Source: Selenomonas sp. oral taxon 892 str. F0426
Lineage (GTDB): Bacteria; Bacillota; Negativicutes; Selenomonadales; Selenomonadaceae
NCBI RefSeq assembly: GCF_000468035.1
Contig: NZ_KI260539.1
Coordinates: 208,718 to 272,717, forward strand
Length of the DNA stretch: 64,000 nt
Direction: 5' to 3'
Positions 37,351 through 47,500 of this stretch are shown here, piece by piece. The translations under genes and the position numbers were made by a program. The notes beneath the pieces were generated by a model, which made no database searches, was not told the DNA's origin, and saw only the letters and a program-made list of their open reading frames with translations. Each line of letters starts with the position of its first letter. The stretch's first letter is position 1.

Positions 37351-38610
37351 TTATAGTATCCATTTCAGCAGGTAGAAAGCTGTGAACAGTGCCGTAAGCC
37401 CCCAGGTCATAGAGGGGACACGCTCTCCGCGCGCGGCCGTGAACAGCGTCCATGTGAGGAGTGCGGCCGTCAGACCCGTCTTGATATTGTATGAGGCAAG
37501 AAGAAATGCTGCGATGACGGCACCCTCGCGTATCGTGAATGCCTCAATGTTTTTCATCAGATGCAGAGCTCGTACGAGGAGCAGCAGTCCCGTGACGGCA
37601 AGTGCTATCGCAGGAGCGGCAGGAAACTCCATGAACGCCTGCATCAGAGGGGCACAGGGGAGTAGGATGGCAAGAAGCAGAACTGATATGCCGGCTGTCA
37701 GAGGAATACCAACAATGCAGCGTTCTTCTCCCCCTGGAAGCACCGCAGAGAGGGGCATGATGGTGAGCGGAAATGCTCCTATAGCTGCCCCGCCTGCACT
37801 GACTGCAAAAAGTCGTGTGAGCGGCTTTTTCGGCATGGTGGTGCTCTGCTCTGCCCCCAACACTGATATGTTCTCAATCGTAACGCCAAGCAGCAGCACA
37901 CAGCCGACTCCTGCGGCCGATAGTACATCGGTCTGAGGCAGGCTCAGGACAAATGGCAGAGAGATGATATCCGGCGTAAAAAAGGGCGCCGTTGGAATTT
38001 CCCAAAATCCCTCTGCCCATGTAAGCAGAGCGATGAGGAGTATGCCGAGCGGCAGAGCTGCATGCATATTGCGCACATATAGGAGAAGTACCAGCAGGAT
38101 GCCTGTCACTGTAAAGTAGGTGAGGGGATCGCTGAGCGTACCGCCCATTGTCAGTGCCCATGGAGATGGCAGAAGAATCCGCGCATAGAGCGCCGATGTC
38201 ACGAGCATCGAAAGGGCAAGACCGAAGACAAGGCCGGTACGAACCGCCGGAGGGAGTGCACGTATTAATGTGTCGGCATATAATGTGCGTGTCAGGATTG
38301 CCCCCAAAAGAGCGGCAATGAATGTGATACCGAGTGTCTCCTGCCACGTGAGCCCGTGTGCAATGATCTCCTCATAAACAAGCCAGCTCATGATGGCGGG
38401 TGATGGGAGGGCAATGCGTGTTCGCTCTCTGCAGGAAACGGCAAGTGTTCCAACTATACAGGCGACGATGGAGACTGTATATGATGCTGCAAAGGGGATG
38501 CCTGCGCGCGTGAGCAGTGATGTGGTTAGAACAATCGTCAGAGCCCCAGCTGAGACAAGTACGAACGCATGACCGAAGGCTGTATACAGTTCCCCGCGTT
38601 CACACCTCAT
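37351..38610 (-). CDS. Divergent NCS2/AzgA-like membrane permease
   Basis: This very hydrophobic 419-aa protein has about 12 membrane segments. Its layout recalls purine permeases of the AzgA branch of NCS2: an LPPAVRTGLVFGLAL segment, and an acidic motif region (GVTIENISVLGAEQ) where AzgA has its DTIGT segment. The strongly conserved ESAAGVAAGGRTG-like motif is not recognisable (GAFPLTIMPLSAVLPGG instead). The substrate is therefore uncertain. ATG 38610 with AGGAGG 5 nt upstream is chosen over TTG 38625. It appears to be first in the operon ending with aroH. Confidence 0.65.
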   Translation of the reverse strand: MRCERGELYTAFGHAFVLVSAGALTIVLTTSLLTRAGIPFAASYTVSIVACIVGTLAVSCRERTRIALPSPAIMSWLVYEEIIAHGLTWQETLGITFIAALLGAILTRTLYADTLIRALPPAVRTGLVFGLALSMLVTSALYARILLPSPWALTMGGTLSDPLTYFTVTGILLVLLLYVRNMHAALPLGILLIALLTWAEGFWEIPTAPFFTPDIISLPFVLSLPQTDVLSAAGVGCVLLLGVTIENISVLGAEQSTTMPKKPLTRLFAVSAGGAAIGAFPLTIMPLSAVLPGGEERCIVGIPLTAGISVLLLAILLPCAPLMQAFMEFPAAPAIALAVTGLLLLVRALHLMKNIEAFTIREGAVIAAFLLASYNIKTGLTAALLTWTLFTAARGERVPSMTWGLTALFTAFYLLKWIL

Positions 38611-38642
38611 AACATCCTCCTGCAATATCCCAAAACATTTTT

Positions 38643-38671
38643 ATTTTACCACACGGAGGAGAATTTCACAA
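38643..38671 (-). promoter_or_regulatory. Promoter of the 38.6-32.9 kb minus-strand operon
   Basis: On the minus strand TTGTGA (38671-38666), a 17-nt spacer and TAAAAT (38648-38643), with an upstream TGG (extended -10). Confidence 0.65.
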
Positions 38672-38718
38672 ATAAGAATGCGTAATGGCGGGAAAACTGT
38701 GTGCTTCATAATCATACA

Positions 38719-38743
38719 GAAAATCCCCGCAAAATGCGGGGAT
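38719..38743 (-). terminator. Terminator of alr
   Basis: ATCCCCGC and GCGGGGAT with a 5-nt loop are followed on the minus strand by TTTT. It lies 14 bp after the alr stop. Confidence 0.8.
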
Positions 38744-38756
38744 ATAAAACTTTGTA

Positions 38757-39863
38757 TTACGCCATATAGATGCGGGAGACGTGCTTCGAGACAAGGCAGA
38801 GCACCTCATAGCTGATCGTGTTTGCACAGTGAGCAAGGTCGTCTGCTGTCAGCGTCTCGGAGCCAAACAGCGTTACGACATCGCCGAGTTTTGCCTCCGG
38901 AATGTCGGTGACGTCAATCATACACTGATCCATACAAATGCGTCCGGCAATCGGCGCGCGCTTCCCGCGTACCTCTACGCATCCGCCGCCATAGGCACGG
39001 ATATAGCCATCGGCGTAACCAACGGAGATGGTAGCAATGCGGCTCTCGCGTTTCGCGATGAAGTGACGCCCATAGCCAATGGATGTGCCGGGAGGGATTG
39101 TCTTGATGTAGACAATGCGTGCACAGAACTTCATCGCTGGGCGCAGGTCGAGCGGGCGTGTGACTTCGTCGGATGGCCACAGGCCATATTGAACGATACC
39201 GGCGCGCACCATATCAAAATGCACATTCGGCAGATCGAGGATTGCTGCAGACTCTGCAATGTGGCGAATCGGGATATCAATTCCTGCCGCCTTCACACTC
39301 TCACACGCCTCCTGAAAGAGACGAATCTGCTCCATCGAAAATGTCTTATCCGCGATATCTGCGAGTGCGAAATGGGAGAAGATGCCCTCGAGTTCGATGC
39401 CGGGCATGGCGGTAATGACGCGGGCAAAATGCGCGGCATCCTCGGGGCGCACGCCGATGCGTCCAAGCCCCGTATCGACGGCAAGATGCACTTTCACACG
39501 CTTTCCCTGAGCGACTGCCTCGGCCGAGAGGGCCTGCACGAGATCGAGGCGACAGACCGTCTGTGTGAGATCTGCGTCTACGATGTCAAAGGAGCTGTCC
39601 GGCTTTGTGAGACCGAGGATGAGGAGGGGGGTTGTAAAGCCTGCTTCGCGCAGTTTTTGTGCCTCCGAGATTGTCGCGACGGCGAGGTAGTCCGCTCCTG
39701 CTGCGATTGCCTTGCGTGCAACGGCAATCGCACCGTGGCCGTATGCATCTGCCTTGACTATGGCGCAGAGTTTTGCTCCTGGTTGGATATGGCTCCGAAT
39801 CTCTTGATAGTTGTGGGCAATCGCGCCGAGATCGATCTCCACCCACGCCGCACGACTGGGCAT
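38757..39863 (-). CDS. alr: Alanine racemase
   Basis: This PLP enzyme interconverts L- and D-alanine, supplying D-Ala for the Ddl activity encoded in the dcw cluster. The PLP lysine is Lys37 in AIVKADAYGHG. The catalytic Tyr is in TSIGYGRHF, and RICMDQCMIDVT is also present. Length (368 aa) is normal. AAAGGAAG precedes the ATG. It has its own promoter and terminator, and the neighbouring genes also concern alanine or amino acids. Confidence 0.97.
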   Translation of the reverse strand: MPSRAAWVEIDLGAIAHNYQEIRSHIQPGAKLCAIVKADAYGHGAIAVARKAIAAGADYLAVATISEAQKLREAGFTTPLLILGLTKPDSSFDIVDADLTQTVCRLDLVQALSAEAVAQGKRVKVHLAVDTGLGRIGVRPEDAAHFARVITAMPGIELEGIFSHFALADIADKTFSMEQIRLFQEACESVKAAGIDIPIRHIAESAAILDLPNVHFDMVRAGIVQYGLWPSDEVTRPLDLRPAMKFCARIVYIKTIPPGTSIGYGRHFIAKRESRIATISVGYADGYIRAYGGGCVEVRGKRAPIAGRICMDQCMIDVTDIPEAKLGDVVTLFGSETLTADDLAHCANTISYEVLCLVSKHVSRIYMA

Positions 39864-39946
39864 AGGGCACTTCCTTTCTCATCTGCTCGAGTTCGTATTT
39901 AAGGAACCGCAGATCACTGTCGGATCCGTGCTTTCTTAGTTCGCTT

Positions 39947-39975
39947 ATTTTAGCGTATGCAGAGCATTTATGCAA
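39947..39975 (-). promoter_or_regulatory. Promoter of alr
   Basis: On the minus strand TTGCAT (39975-39970), a 17-nt spacer and TAAAAT (39952-39947), about 85 bp before the alr start. Confidence 0.65.
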
Positions 39976-40018
39976 TGAATTTTTCTTCGTCGAGATTGTG
40001 CTGGAGGATTTGCAATAG

Positions 40019-40046
40019 AAAACAGCCCGTCCTTATAGACGGGCTG
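40019..40046 (-). terminator. Terminator of the amino acid permease gene
   Basis: CAGCCCGTC and GACGGGCTG form a 9-bp stem followed by TTTTC on the minus strand. Confidence 0.85.
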
Positions 40047-40066
40047 CAGCTGTTTCTGTATGAAAC

Positions 40067-41449
40067 TTATTTCTTGCTTTCCCAACATCTATGCGAAGGA
40101 GCATAGGCGTTGTAGAAGAAGAAGCCAACAATCATCAGAACGATGAAGGTGATGTTCGTCTCAAGGGAGAGTGCCCAGATGAGGTAGAGGCAGACGACCA
40201 TACCAATCGGGGCGAGCACGTAGAGCATCGGGAACGTGAACGTGCGCGGCAGGTCGGGGGAGTTGCGGCGGAGCGCAATCAGTCCGACGAAGACGATGAA
40301 GAATGCCGCGAGAACACCGGTGTTCGCAAGCTCGACGATGTAAAGCATCGGAACGCAGCCTGCAATGAAGGCGATGATGACAGAGCCCACGAGGGTGATG
40401 AAGTACGGCGTGCCGTATTTCGGATGGATATTCGCCATTGCCTTCGGGAGGAAGCCGTCACGCGACATCGCGTAGAAGACACGAGCCTGACCGAAGATGT
40501 AAACGATGAGGGTCGTGATCATACCGAAGAGGATACCGACCGTAACGAGGTTCGCAAATCCCGGGTAGCCGATGAGACGGAGGCAGTATGCCACCGGGTC
40601 GGCACGGTCGAGATCTGCGTAGTTGACCGTCGCCGTGAGTACGAATGCCACAACGGCGTAGATGCAGAGGCAGACGAAGACGGATGCGATAATGCCGATC
40701 GGGAGACTCTTCTCAGGAGTCTTGCACTCCTCTGCGGAGGTTGCGACCGTATCGAATCCCATGAAGGAGAAGAACACGACCGCTGCACCCGTCATGATGC
40801 CGGCAGCACCGAAGGGAAGGAACGGATCCATGTTCTTCGCAATGTCCATGTGGGGGGCCGTTACGACGATGTACCCGAGGATTGCACACAGCGTGAGCGA
40901 GATGAGGATTGCGTTTAGGCGCGAACTCTCCTTCGTGCCGTGTGCGAGGATGAAACCAATCACGAGGGTAATGACGACAGCGGGAAGGTTGATGATACCG
41001 CCCTCCGGCGCCGTTGTGAGGAACGCCTTTGGTATCTCCATCCCGAGGGACGCCATCATTCCTGAGAAGTAGGCAGAGAAACCGACGGCAACCGCACTCG
41101 CGGTAACGATGTAGCCGATGATCAGCGACCATCCGCACAGGAACGCCATGCCCTCACCGAGGGATGCGAACGTATAGGCGTACGCACTGCCCGCAGCGGG
41201 GATGAGAGAGGCAAGCTCAGCGTAGGCAAGTCCGACGAGCATACAGAGGAGACCTGCGGCAACGAAGGATAATACAATACCGGGGCCTGCGTAGCGTGCG
41301 GCACCGATACCTGTCAGAACGAACACGCCCGAGCCGATGATGCCGCCGATGCCAAGGAAGGTGAGGTCCAGAGTGCTCAGCGTGCGGAGCATTCCGCTGC
41401 CTTCGCGCTGCGCACTGAAATCCTCCAGTGTTTTTTTCTTAAAGAACAT
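40067..41449 (-). CDS. APC-superfamily amino acid permease (cationic amino acid transporter type)
   Basis: This integral membrane protein has about 12 helices and belongs to the CAT/YfnA branch. The first helix carries GIGGIIGSGVFVLTGIGAA, and FFSFMGFDTVATSAEECKTPEKSLP is the usual mid-protein motif. The substrate is unknown. Its place between alanine dehydrogenase and alanine racemase suggests alanine or another small amino acid. ATG 41449 with GGAGG 7 nt upstream is preferred to a start six codons earlier. A large hairpin separates it from ald. Confidence 0.9.
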   Translation of the reverse strand: MFFKKKTLEDFSAQREGSGMLRTLSTLDLTFLGIGGIIGSGVFVLTGIGAARYAGPGIVLSFVAAGLLCMLVGLAYAELASLIPAAGSAYAYTFASLGEGMAFLCGWSLIIGYIVTASAVAVGFSAYFSGMMASLGMEIPKAFLTTAPEGGIINLPAVVITLVIGFILAHGTKESSRLNAILISLTLCAILGYIVVTAPHMDIAKNMDPFLPFGAAGIMTGAAVVFFSFMGFDTVATSAEECKTPEKSLPIGIIASVFVCLCIYAVVAFVLTATVNYADLDRADPVAYCLRLIGYPGFANLVTVGILFGMITTLIVYIFGQARVFYAMSRDGFLPKAMANIHPKYGTPYFITLVGSVIIAFIAGCVPMLYIVELANTGVLAAFFIVFVGLIALRRNSPDLPRTFTFPMLYVLAPIGMVVCLYLIWALSLETNITFIVLMIVGFFFYNAYAPSHRCWESKK

Positions 41450-41487
41450 ACAAAAACCTCCAAGCAAATCCTTTCAGTTTTTTCTAA

Positions 41488-41542
41488 GAAAAGGGGCTGT
41501 TTCACGGCACATATGGAAGCATATGGGAGTGAAACAGCCCCT
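41488..41542 (-). terminator. Terminator between ald and the permease gene
   Basis: AGGGGCTGTTTCAC (41492-41505) pairs perfectly with GTGAAACAGCCCCT (41529-41542). The loop contains a second small palindrome (ATATG/CATAT), and TTTTCTT follows on the minus strand. A long stem of this type may allow partial read-through. Confidence 0.85.
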
Positions 41543-41561
41543 CTGCAGTCAGAGAAAAGAA

Positions 41562-42683
41562 TTACTTAAGGAACTCATCGATGGACTTGAACGGAATGTT
41601 CAGAGCCTTACCGACAGCCTCGTTTGTTAGGTGTCCGTCGATGGTGTTGAGACCGTACTTGAGACCCGGAACCTGCTGGAGAGCAGCCTTGTAGCCCTTC
41701 GTTGCGATGTCAACCGCATAGGAGATTGTTGCGTTCGTGATGCCGAGCGTGGAGGTACGGGAGACTGCACCCGGAATGTTCGCGACGGAGTAGTGAACGA
41801 CGCCGTGCTTCTCGAACGTCGGATTCTCATGCGTCGTGACATGGTCGCAGGTCTCGATTGAGCCGCCCTGGTCAATAGCAACGTCAACAATAACGGAGCC
41901 CTTCTTCATCGTCTTGACCATCTCCTCGGTGACGAGAATCGGCGTACGAGCGCCCGGGATGAGAACCGAGCCGATGAGAAGATCTGCTTCCTTGACCCAT
42001 TTTGCGATGTTGTAGCTCGAGGAGTACTCGGTGACAATGCGGCCGCCGAAGATATCGTCGAGCTCACGGAGACGCTCGATGGAGAGGTCGATGACCGTAA
42101 CGCGTGCTCCAAGACCAACCGCGATCTTTGCAGCGTTCGTACCGACGTTGCCGCCGCCGATGATGACGACCTGACCCGCTGCGACACCTGCGATGCCGCC
42201 GAGGAGGACGCCGCTGCCGCCATAACGGCTCTCAAGGAACTGTGCACCAATCTGAACGGACATACGACCTGCAATTTCGCTCATCGGAGCGAGCAGGGGG
42301 AGACCACGACCGGTCTTGCCGAGAACCGTCTCATAGGCAATGCCGACAACCTTCTTCTTGAGGAGAGCTTCCGTCAGAGCGGGCTCAGCTGCGAGATGGA
42401 GATAGGTGAAGAGAATCTGGCCTTCATGGAAGAGGTCATATTCGGACTCAAGGGGTTCTTTTACCTTAACAATCATTTCGGAGCGATCAAACAGAGCTTT
42501 CTTGTCCGAGACAATCTCTGCACCGACAGCCTTGTAATCGGCATCCGTGAAGCCGCTGCCAACGCCCGCGCTCTCTTCGATCAAAACTGTGTGACCGGCG
42601 CGGCGCATCGCCTCGACACCTGCAGGGGTCATACCGACGCGGAACTCATTGTTTTTGATTTCCTTTACAACGCCAACAATCAT
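41562..42683 (-). CDS. ald: Alanine dehydrogenase
   Basis: This NAD-dependent enzyme interconverts L-alanine with pyruvate and ammonia. The 373-aa protein has the family start [23 protein letters not shown], the substrate residues in [13 protein letters not shown], the NAD fold [22 protein letters not shown], and the C-terminal [21 protein letters not shown] 42683 with GGAGG 7 nt upstream is preferred over an ORF start 17 codons earlier. Its promoter region carries repeated TGGCATT motifs. Terminators lie on both sides of the gene. Confidence 0.97.
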   Translation of the reverse strand: MIVGVVKEIKNNEFRVGMTPAGVEAMRRAGHTVLIEESAGVGSGFTDADYKAVGAEIVSDKKALFDRSEMIVKVKEPLESEYDLFHEGQILFTYLHLAAEPALTEALLKKKVVGIAYETVLGKTGRGLPLLAPMSEIAGRMSVQIGAQFLESRYGGSGVLLGGIAGVAAGQVVIIGGGNVGTNAAKIAVGLGARVTVIDLSIERLRELDDIFGGRIVTEYSSSYNIAKWVKEADLLIGSVLIPGARTPILVTEEMVKTMKKGSVIVDVAIDQGGSIETCDHVTTHENPTFEKHGVVHYSVANIPGAVSRTSTLGITNATISYAVDIATKGYKAALQQVPGLKYGLNTIDGHLTNEAVGKALNIPFKSIDEFLK

Positions 42684-42764
42684 ATTTTTGCCTCCTATTA
42701 CATAAAGAAAAATACGGAAGACTTGATATGGCATTCCACTTTCAAAAAGTACGCCATGTTTGGC

Positions 42765-42794
42765 ATTTTAGTATAATTCAGATATTTTTGTCAA
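42765..42794 (-). promoter_or_regulatory. Promoter of ald, with TGGCATT repeats
   Basis: On the minus strand TTGACA (42794-42789), an 18-nt spacer and TAAAAT (42770-42765). TGGCATT occurs at 42729-42735 and 42761-42767 on the plus strand, 32 bp apart, with an inverted GCCA between. This could be an operator. Confidence 0.6.
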
Positions 42795-42851
42795 GCGTAA
42801 AATCCCATTTTTTAAGCCTTTTTTTGTATACATAAGCCGTGAAATCATGTG

Positions 42852-42886
42852 AAAAAAATCCCATATCGGATTCTTTCAATATGGGA
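42852..42886 (-). terminator. Terminator of the threonine/serine exporter-like gene
   Basis: TCCCATAT and ATATGGGA are followed on the minus strand by seven T residues. Confidence 0.85.
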
Positions 42887-42913
42887 GGGTGTTTGGATGA
42901 TGTTTTGAATTGT

Positions 42914-44242
42914 TCAGCCTTCAATGCTGCGCTGTGCAATAATTGAGTTAATTTCACGCTGCTGCTGTGCTTCCATACGTCGCTGGATGAAAATATTTGG
43001 GATCGAGACACCGACGACAACGGCAAGAATGATGGTAACGCCGTCCACGCCGAAACGAAGTGCCTCCAAGAGCTCTTCGACGGAGATGGTTTGAATGTGC
43101 AGGACGGCGAAGAGGAGGCGGTAGAGGAGGACGCAGGGGATGAGCGGAATGACAGGCGGAATGATAAGCAGGGTGTTCGGTGTATGGACGATGTGGATGA
43201 TTTTGAGCGCGGCTATGCCAACGACGGCAGCAGCGACGAACGAGCCGATTGCCTGCGGAAGTCCAAACTCAAGCATAATGACGTTGCGGATGAGCATGGT
43301 GACAATTCCCTCGAACGCGACGATAGCGAGCAGTTTTTTCGGTGTGTTGAACATGATCGAGAATCCACCTGCTGCAAGAATTGCAGCAATGGCCTGATTG
43401 AGATAGGTGTCCGTCGGCTGTATATGGACATCGGAGATGTTGTGGATGCCCGCAACGAGGATGGCGAATGCGATTCCGAATGTCATACCGCCGATGATGA
43501 GTATGGTGTCCATTGCACGTGTCATACCCGATGTGGTGAAGCGGTTGAGAAGGTCACTCGCGGCATTGATGGAGGGGAAGCCCGGCATGAGAAAGATGGT
43601 GCAGGCGACGAGTGCGTACCACATAGTTGGCAGACCCAGTGCAGCGGGGATTGCCCACGCTGCGAGCGTCGCCACGAAACCTGTGATCATCGCGCAGGCG
43701 TAGGGGTTGAACTCGTATTTTGTGCTTGTTCGGTGCGCGATAAAGCCGAATAGGGCAGCAATGGTCGCGACAAGAGCCTCGAACCAACTGCCGCCGAAGA
43801 GTTTGCAGGACCCCCCCGAGCCGACGGCTGCGCCAAGAGCAATGACCCAGACGGGATAGCAGAGAGGACGCTCTCGAATGCGGTTGACGGCGCGCTCAAT
43901 CGCATGGATCGGCGTGTTGCCGCGCAGGACGCGCCATGTGAGTTTGCTGACGGCAGCGAGAACCGCGAGGTTGACGGCGTGCTTCAGGCATTTACGGAAC
44001 TGCGTGAAGGAACGCTCGCCATCGCTGACGCAGAGCATAAGTGTCGTGTAGGTAACGTGCGACTGGATGTCCTTTGCAGGAATCCGCAGATGTGCTGCTG
44101 CGCGGCGCATATCGCGTACGATACGTGTACAGTCGGCCCCGTTCTCCATCAGCGTCTGCCCGATGTCAAGCAGGATCTTCATCTTATAGTTGAGCATCTT
44201 GTTGCTGTCCTGTGATGCATTATTGATCAGATTTGAATCCAT
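42914..44242 (-). CDS. Threonine/serine exporter family protein (ThrE-like, both halves fused)
   Basis: This membrane protein of 442-446 aa joins the two ThrE halves that are separate in many bacteria (as in YjjP/YjjB). The N-terminal soluble part (residues 20-110) contains GADCTRIVRDMRRAA, followed by about ten helices. LMPGFPSINAASDLL ends the first half and LIIPPVIPLIPCVLLYRLL lies in the second. Export of Thr/Ser is the known role of ThrE and only inferred here. The start is uncertain: ATG 44242 has its ribosome site rather far (13 nt), and GTG 44254 has it too close. Confidence 0.85.
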   Translation of the reverse strand: MDSNLINNASQDSNKMLNYKMKILLDIGQTLMENGADCTRIVRDMRRAAAHLRIPAKDIQSHVTYTTLMLCVSDGERSFTQFRKCLKHAVNLAVLAAVSKLTWRVLRGNTPIHAIERAVNRIRERPLCYPVWVIALGAAVGSGGSCKLFGGSWFEALVATIAALFGFIAHRTSTKYEFNPYACAMITGFVATLAAWAIPAALGLPTMWYALVACTIFLMPGFPSINAASDLLNRFTTSGMTRAMDTILIIGGMTFGIAFAILVAGIHNISDVHIQPTDTYLNQAIAAILAAGGFSIMFNTPKKLLAIVAFEGIVTMLIRNVIMLEFGLPQAIGSFVAAAVVGIAALKIIHIVHTPNTLLIIPPVIPLIPCVLLYRLLFAVLHIQTISVEELLEALRFGVDGVTIILAVVVGVSIPNIFIQRRMEAQQQREINSIIAQRSIEG

Positions 44243-44281
44243 AGGAATACGCACACCTCTTCACTTTATTTTATTTTTTTC

Positions 44282-44310
44282 ATTATAACATAGACAGCCC
44301 TTCAGGCGAA
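44282..44310 (-). promoter_or_regulatory. Promoter of the ThrE-like gene
   Basis: On the minus strand TTCGCC (44310-44305), 17 nt, and TATAAT (44287-44282) preceded by TGT (extended -10). Confidence 0.6.
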
Positions 44311-44431
44311 GAGAGAAATGTACTATGAATGTAAAACCAAAGCGCAATGATACATTTTTCTTACCACGCAAGGCGCAGCATAGAGAAAAACAATCGCAAG
44401 AATAGTTTTCAATTATAAAAATTTACAAATC

Positions 44432-44474
44432 TGTGATGTTGCTCACATCCACGTATATACCAATATAGTAAAAT
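44432..44474 (+). promoter_or_regulatory. Fnr box and -10 of the narGHJI promoter
   Basis: TGTGA-TGTTGC-TCACA (44432-44447) is a perfect Crp/Bacillus-Fnr site. TAAAAT (44469-44474) is the -10 box. From the box centre to the first -10 base is 29.5 bp, which places the box at about -41.5 where it replaces the -35 element (class-II activation). Confidence 0.82.
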
Positions 44475-44530
44475 TATATCGTATGTATAAGTCCTTTCAA
44501 TGAGTGATAAATTGATGGAGGGGTGAAGGC

Positions 44531-47500
44531 GTGAGCAGTATCTTCAAAAAGTTCAAGTATCTGATTCCTACGTCGGAGCTTGCGGGCGGCCATGCCCAGA
44601 TGAATGAAGGCGGGCGCACATGGGAGAATATGTACCGCGACCGCTGGTCGTTCGACAAGACGGTTCGCACGACGCACGGGGTCAACTGCACGGGTTCGTG
44701 CAGCTGGAACGTCCACGTCAAGAACGGCATTGTGGCGTGGGAGAATCAGGCGACCGACTATCCGGAGACAGCGCCGGATATGCCGGACTTCGAGCCGCGC
44801 GGCTGTCCGCGCGGGACGACGTTCTCGTGGTATCTCTATAGCCCGCACCGCGTGAAGTACCCGTATATGCGCGGGGAACTCGCGGCTCTTTGGCGTGAGG
44901 CGCGTGCGGCGCATCCGAACGCGTACGAGGCATGGAAGAGCATCGCCTCCGATCCCGCAAAGAAGAAGCAATACAAGCAGGCGCGCGGTATGGGCGGCTT
45001 TGTGCGCTCGAACTGGCAGGAGGTCAGCGAGCTGATCGCCGCCTCCGTGCTCTACACGGCGTATACCTACGGCTCCGACCGCATCTTCGGCTTCTCTGTT
45101 ATCCCAGCGATGTCGATGTTGAGCTATGCGGCGGGCATCCGCTTCATGCAGCTGATGGGCGGCGTCGGACTCTCGTTCTACGACTGGTACGCCGATCTGC
45201 CGCCCGCGAGTCCGCAGATTTGGGGCGAGCAGACGGACGTGCCCGAGTCGAGCGACTGGTACAATGCGGGCTACCTCATCACATGGGGCTCGAACGTGCC
45301 GCTCACGCGCACGCCGGATGCGCATTTCATGGCGGAGGTGCGCTACAAGGGTACAAAGGTCGTGTCGATTGCGCCCGACTATGCCGAGTCCTCGATGTTC
45401 GCGGATACGTGGATCCCGCTCAAGGTGGGCAGCGACTCCGCAATGGCAATGGCGATGGGGCACGTCATTCTCAAGGAATACTACGTTGATAAAACCACGC
45501 CGTTTTTCCTCGAGTACACGCGGAAGTATACGGACTTCCCGTTCCTCGTGCGCATCGAGAAGAAAGAGGACGGCACCTACATCCCCGGGCGTATGCTCTC
45601 CTCGCGCGACATGGGACGCGACGAGAAGCACGCGGACTTCCGCTACTACGTCGTAGATGACAAGACGGGCGAGATCGTCATTCCGAACGGCACGCTCGGC
45701 GAGCGTTGGTCGACGCAGGAGAAGTGGAACATCCGCGAGGAGAACCGCGACACGGGCGCGGAGATCTGCCCGCGTCTCTCCGTCTGGGATGACAAGACGG
45801 GGACGGTTGAGGTCGAGCTGCCGTACTTCGGCAACGACCGCAGGGAGCGCACACTGACGCGTGCTCTGCCTGTGCGCAGCATCAAGACGGCGGACGGCGA
45901 GGTGCTCGTCACGACGGTCTACGATCTCACGCTCGCGAACTATGCGATTGATCGCGGCATCGGCGGCGAGAGCGCAGGCTCGTACGAGGACGACACGCCG
46001 TATACGCCCGCATGGCAGGAGAAGTACACGGGCATTTCGCCCGATCTCGTCATCAAGACCGCACGCGAGATCGCGGATAACGCCATCAAGACGAACGGCA
46101 GAACCATGATTATCATGGGCGGCGGCATCAACCACTGGTTCCACGCGGACGCGGTCTACCGCACGATCATCAACCTCCTGCTCTTCACGGGCTGCGAGGG
46201 ACGCAACGGCGGCGGCTGGGCGCACTACGTCGGACAGGAGAAGCTCCGTCCGAACGAGGGCTGGGCGCGCATCATGACGGGCACGGACTGGCAGGCGCCG
46301 CCGAAGCTGCTCAACTCCACCTCGTTCTACTACTTCGCGACCGACCAGTGGCGCAGCGACGAGATCCAGACGGACGCACTGACGGCGGCGAACGAAAACG
46401 CACGCTACAATCACGCGGCGGACTATGCTGTGCTCGCGGCGCGTCTGGGTTGGGCACCGTCCTACCCGACGTTCAACCGCGGCTCGAACGACCTCGCTGC
46501 GGATGCAAAGGCGGCGGGCTTCGAGGGCGCGGACGGCATCAAGGAATACATCGTCAAGAGCCTGAAGGACAAGAGCCTGAAGTTCGCATGGGAGGATCCC
46601 GATGCACCGGAGAATTTCCCGCGCAACCTCTTTGTCTGGCGGTGCAACCTGCTCGGCTCGTCCGCGAAGGGCAACGACTACTTCCTCAAGTATCTCCTCG
46701 GCACGGAGAACAGCATCTTCCAGGAGGAGGACTGTGCGACGCGTCCGCAGGAAGTCAAGTGGCGCGAGAAGGAGGAACTCATGCAGCCGGGCGGTGCGCT
46801 CGAGGGCAAGCTCGACCTCCTCGTTTCGCTCGATTTCCGCATGGCGGGCAACGCACTTTACTCCGACATCGTGCTGCCGACGGCGACATGGTACGAGAAG
46901 ACCGACCTCTCCTCGACGGATATGCACCCGTTTGTTCACCCCTTCCAGCCCGCGGTCGATCCGCTCTGGGAGTCGCGCACGGACTGGGACATCTACCGCA
47001 CACTGGCACAGGCGGTGTCCGAGGTCGCAAAGGACGCGGGACTCACGCCGTACACGAACATCGCTGCGACACCGCTCGGGCATGACAGCGAGGCAGAGCT
47101 GGCGCAGCCGGACGGCATTGTGCGCGACTGGAGCAAGGGCGAGTGCGAGCCGATCCCCGGCAAGACGATGCCGAACATCGCGTCCAACACCATCGACTAC
47201 ACGAAGCTCTATGAGAAGTGGATCGCGCTCGGCCCGAACGCGGGCGGCAAGACGGCAAGCCACGGCAATACGTGGGACTCGGCGGAGGACTACGAGGAGA
47301 TCCGTCAGCGCAACGGCATCATTCAGAATAAGGACTATGTGTCCTACGGCTGTCCCTCCATCTACGAGGCGCGGCAGGCGATTGAGGCGGTGCTCGGGCT
47401 CTCGCCGACGACCTGCGGACGCACGGCAGTCCGCGCATGGGAGGCGGTGGAGAAGCGTACGGGTCTCGACAACCTCGTGAAGCTCGCAAAGGATCGCGAG

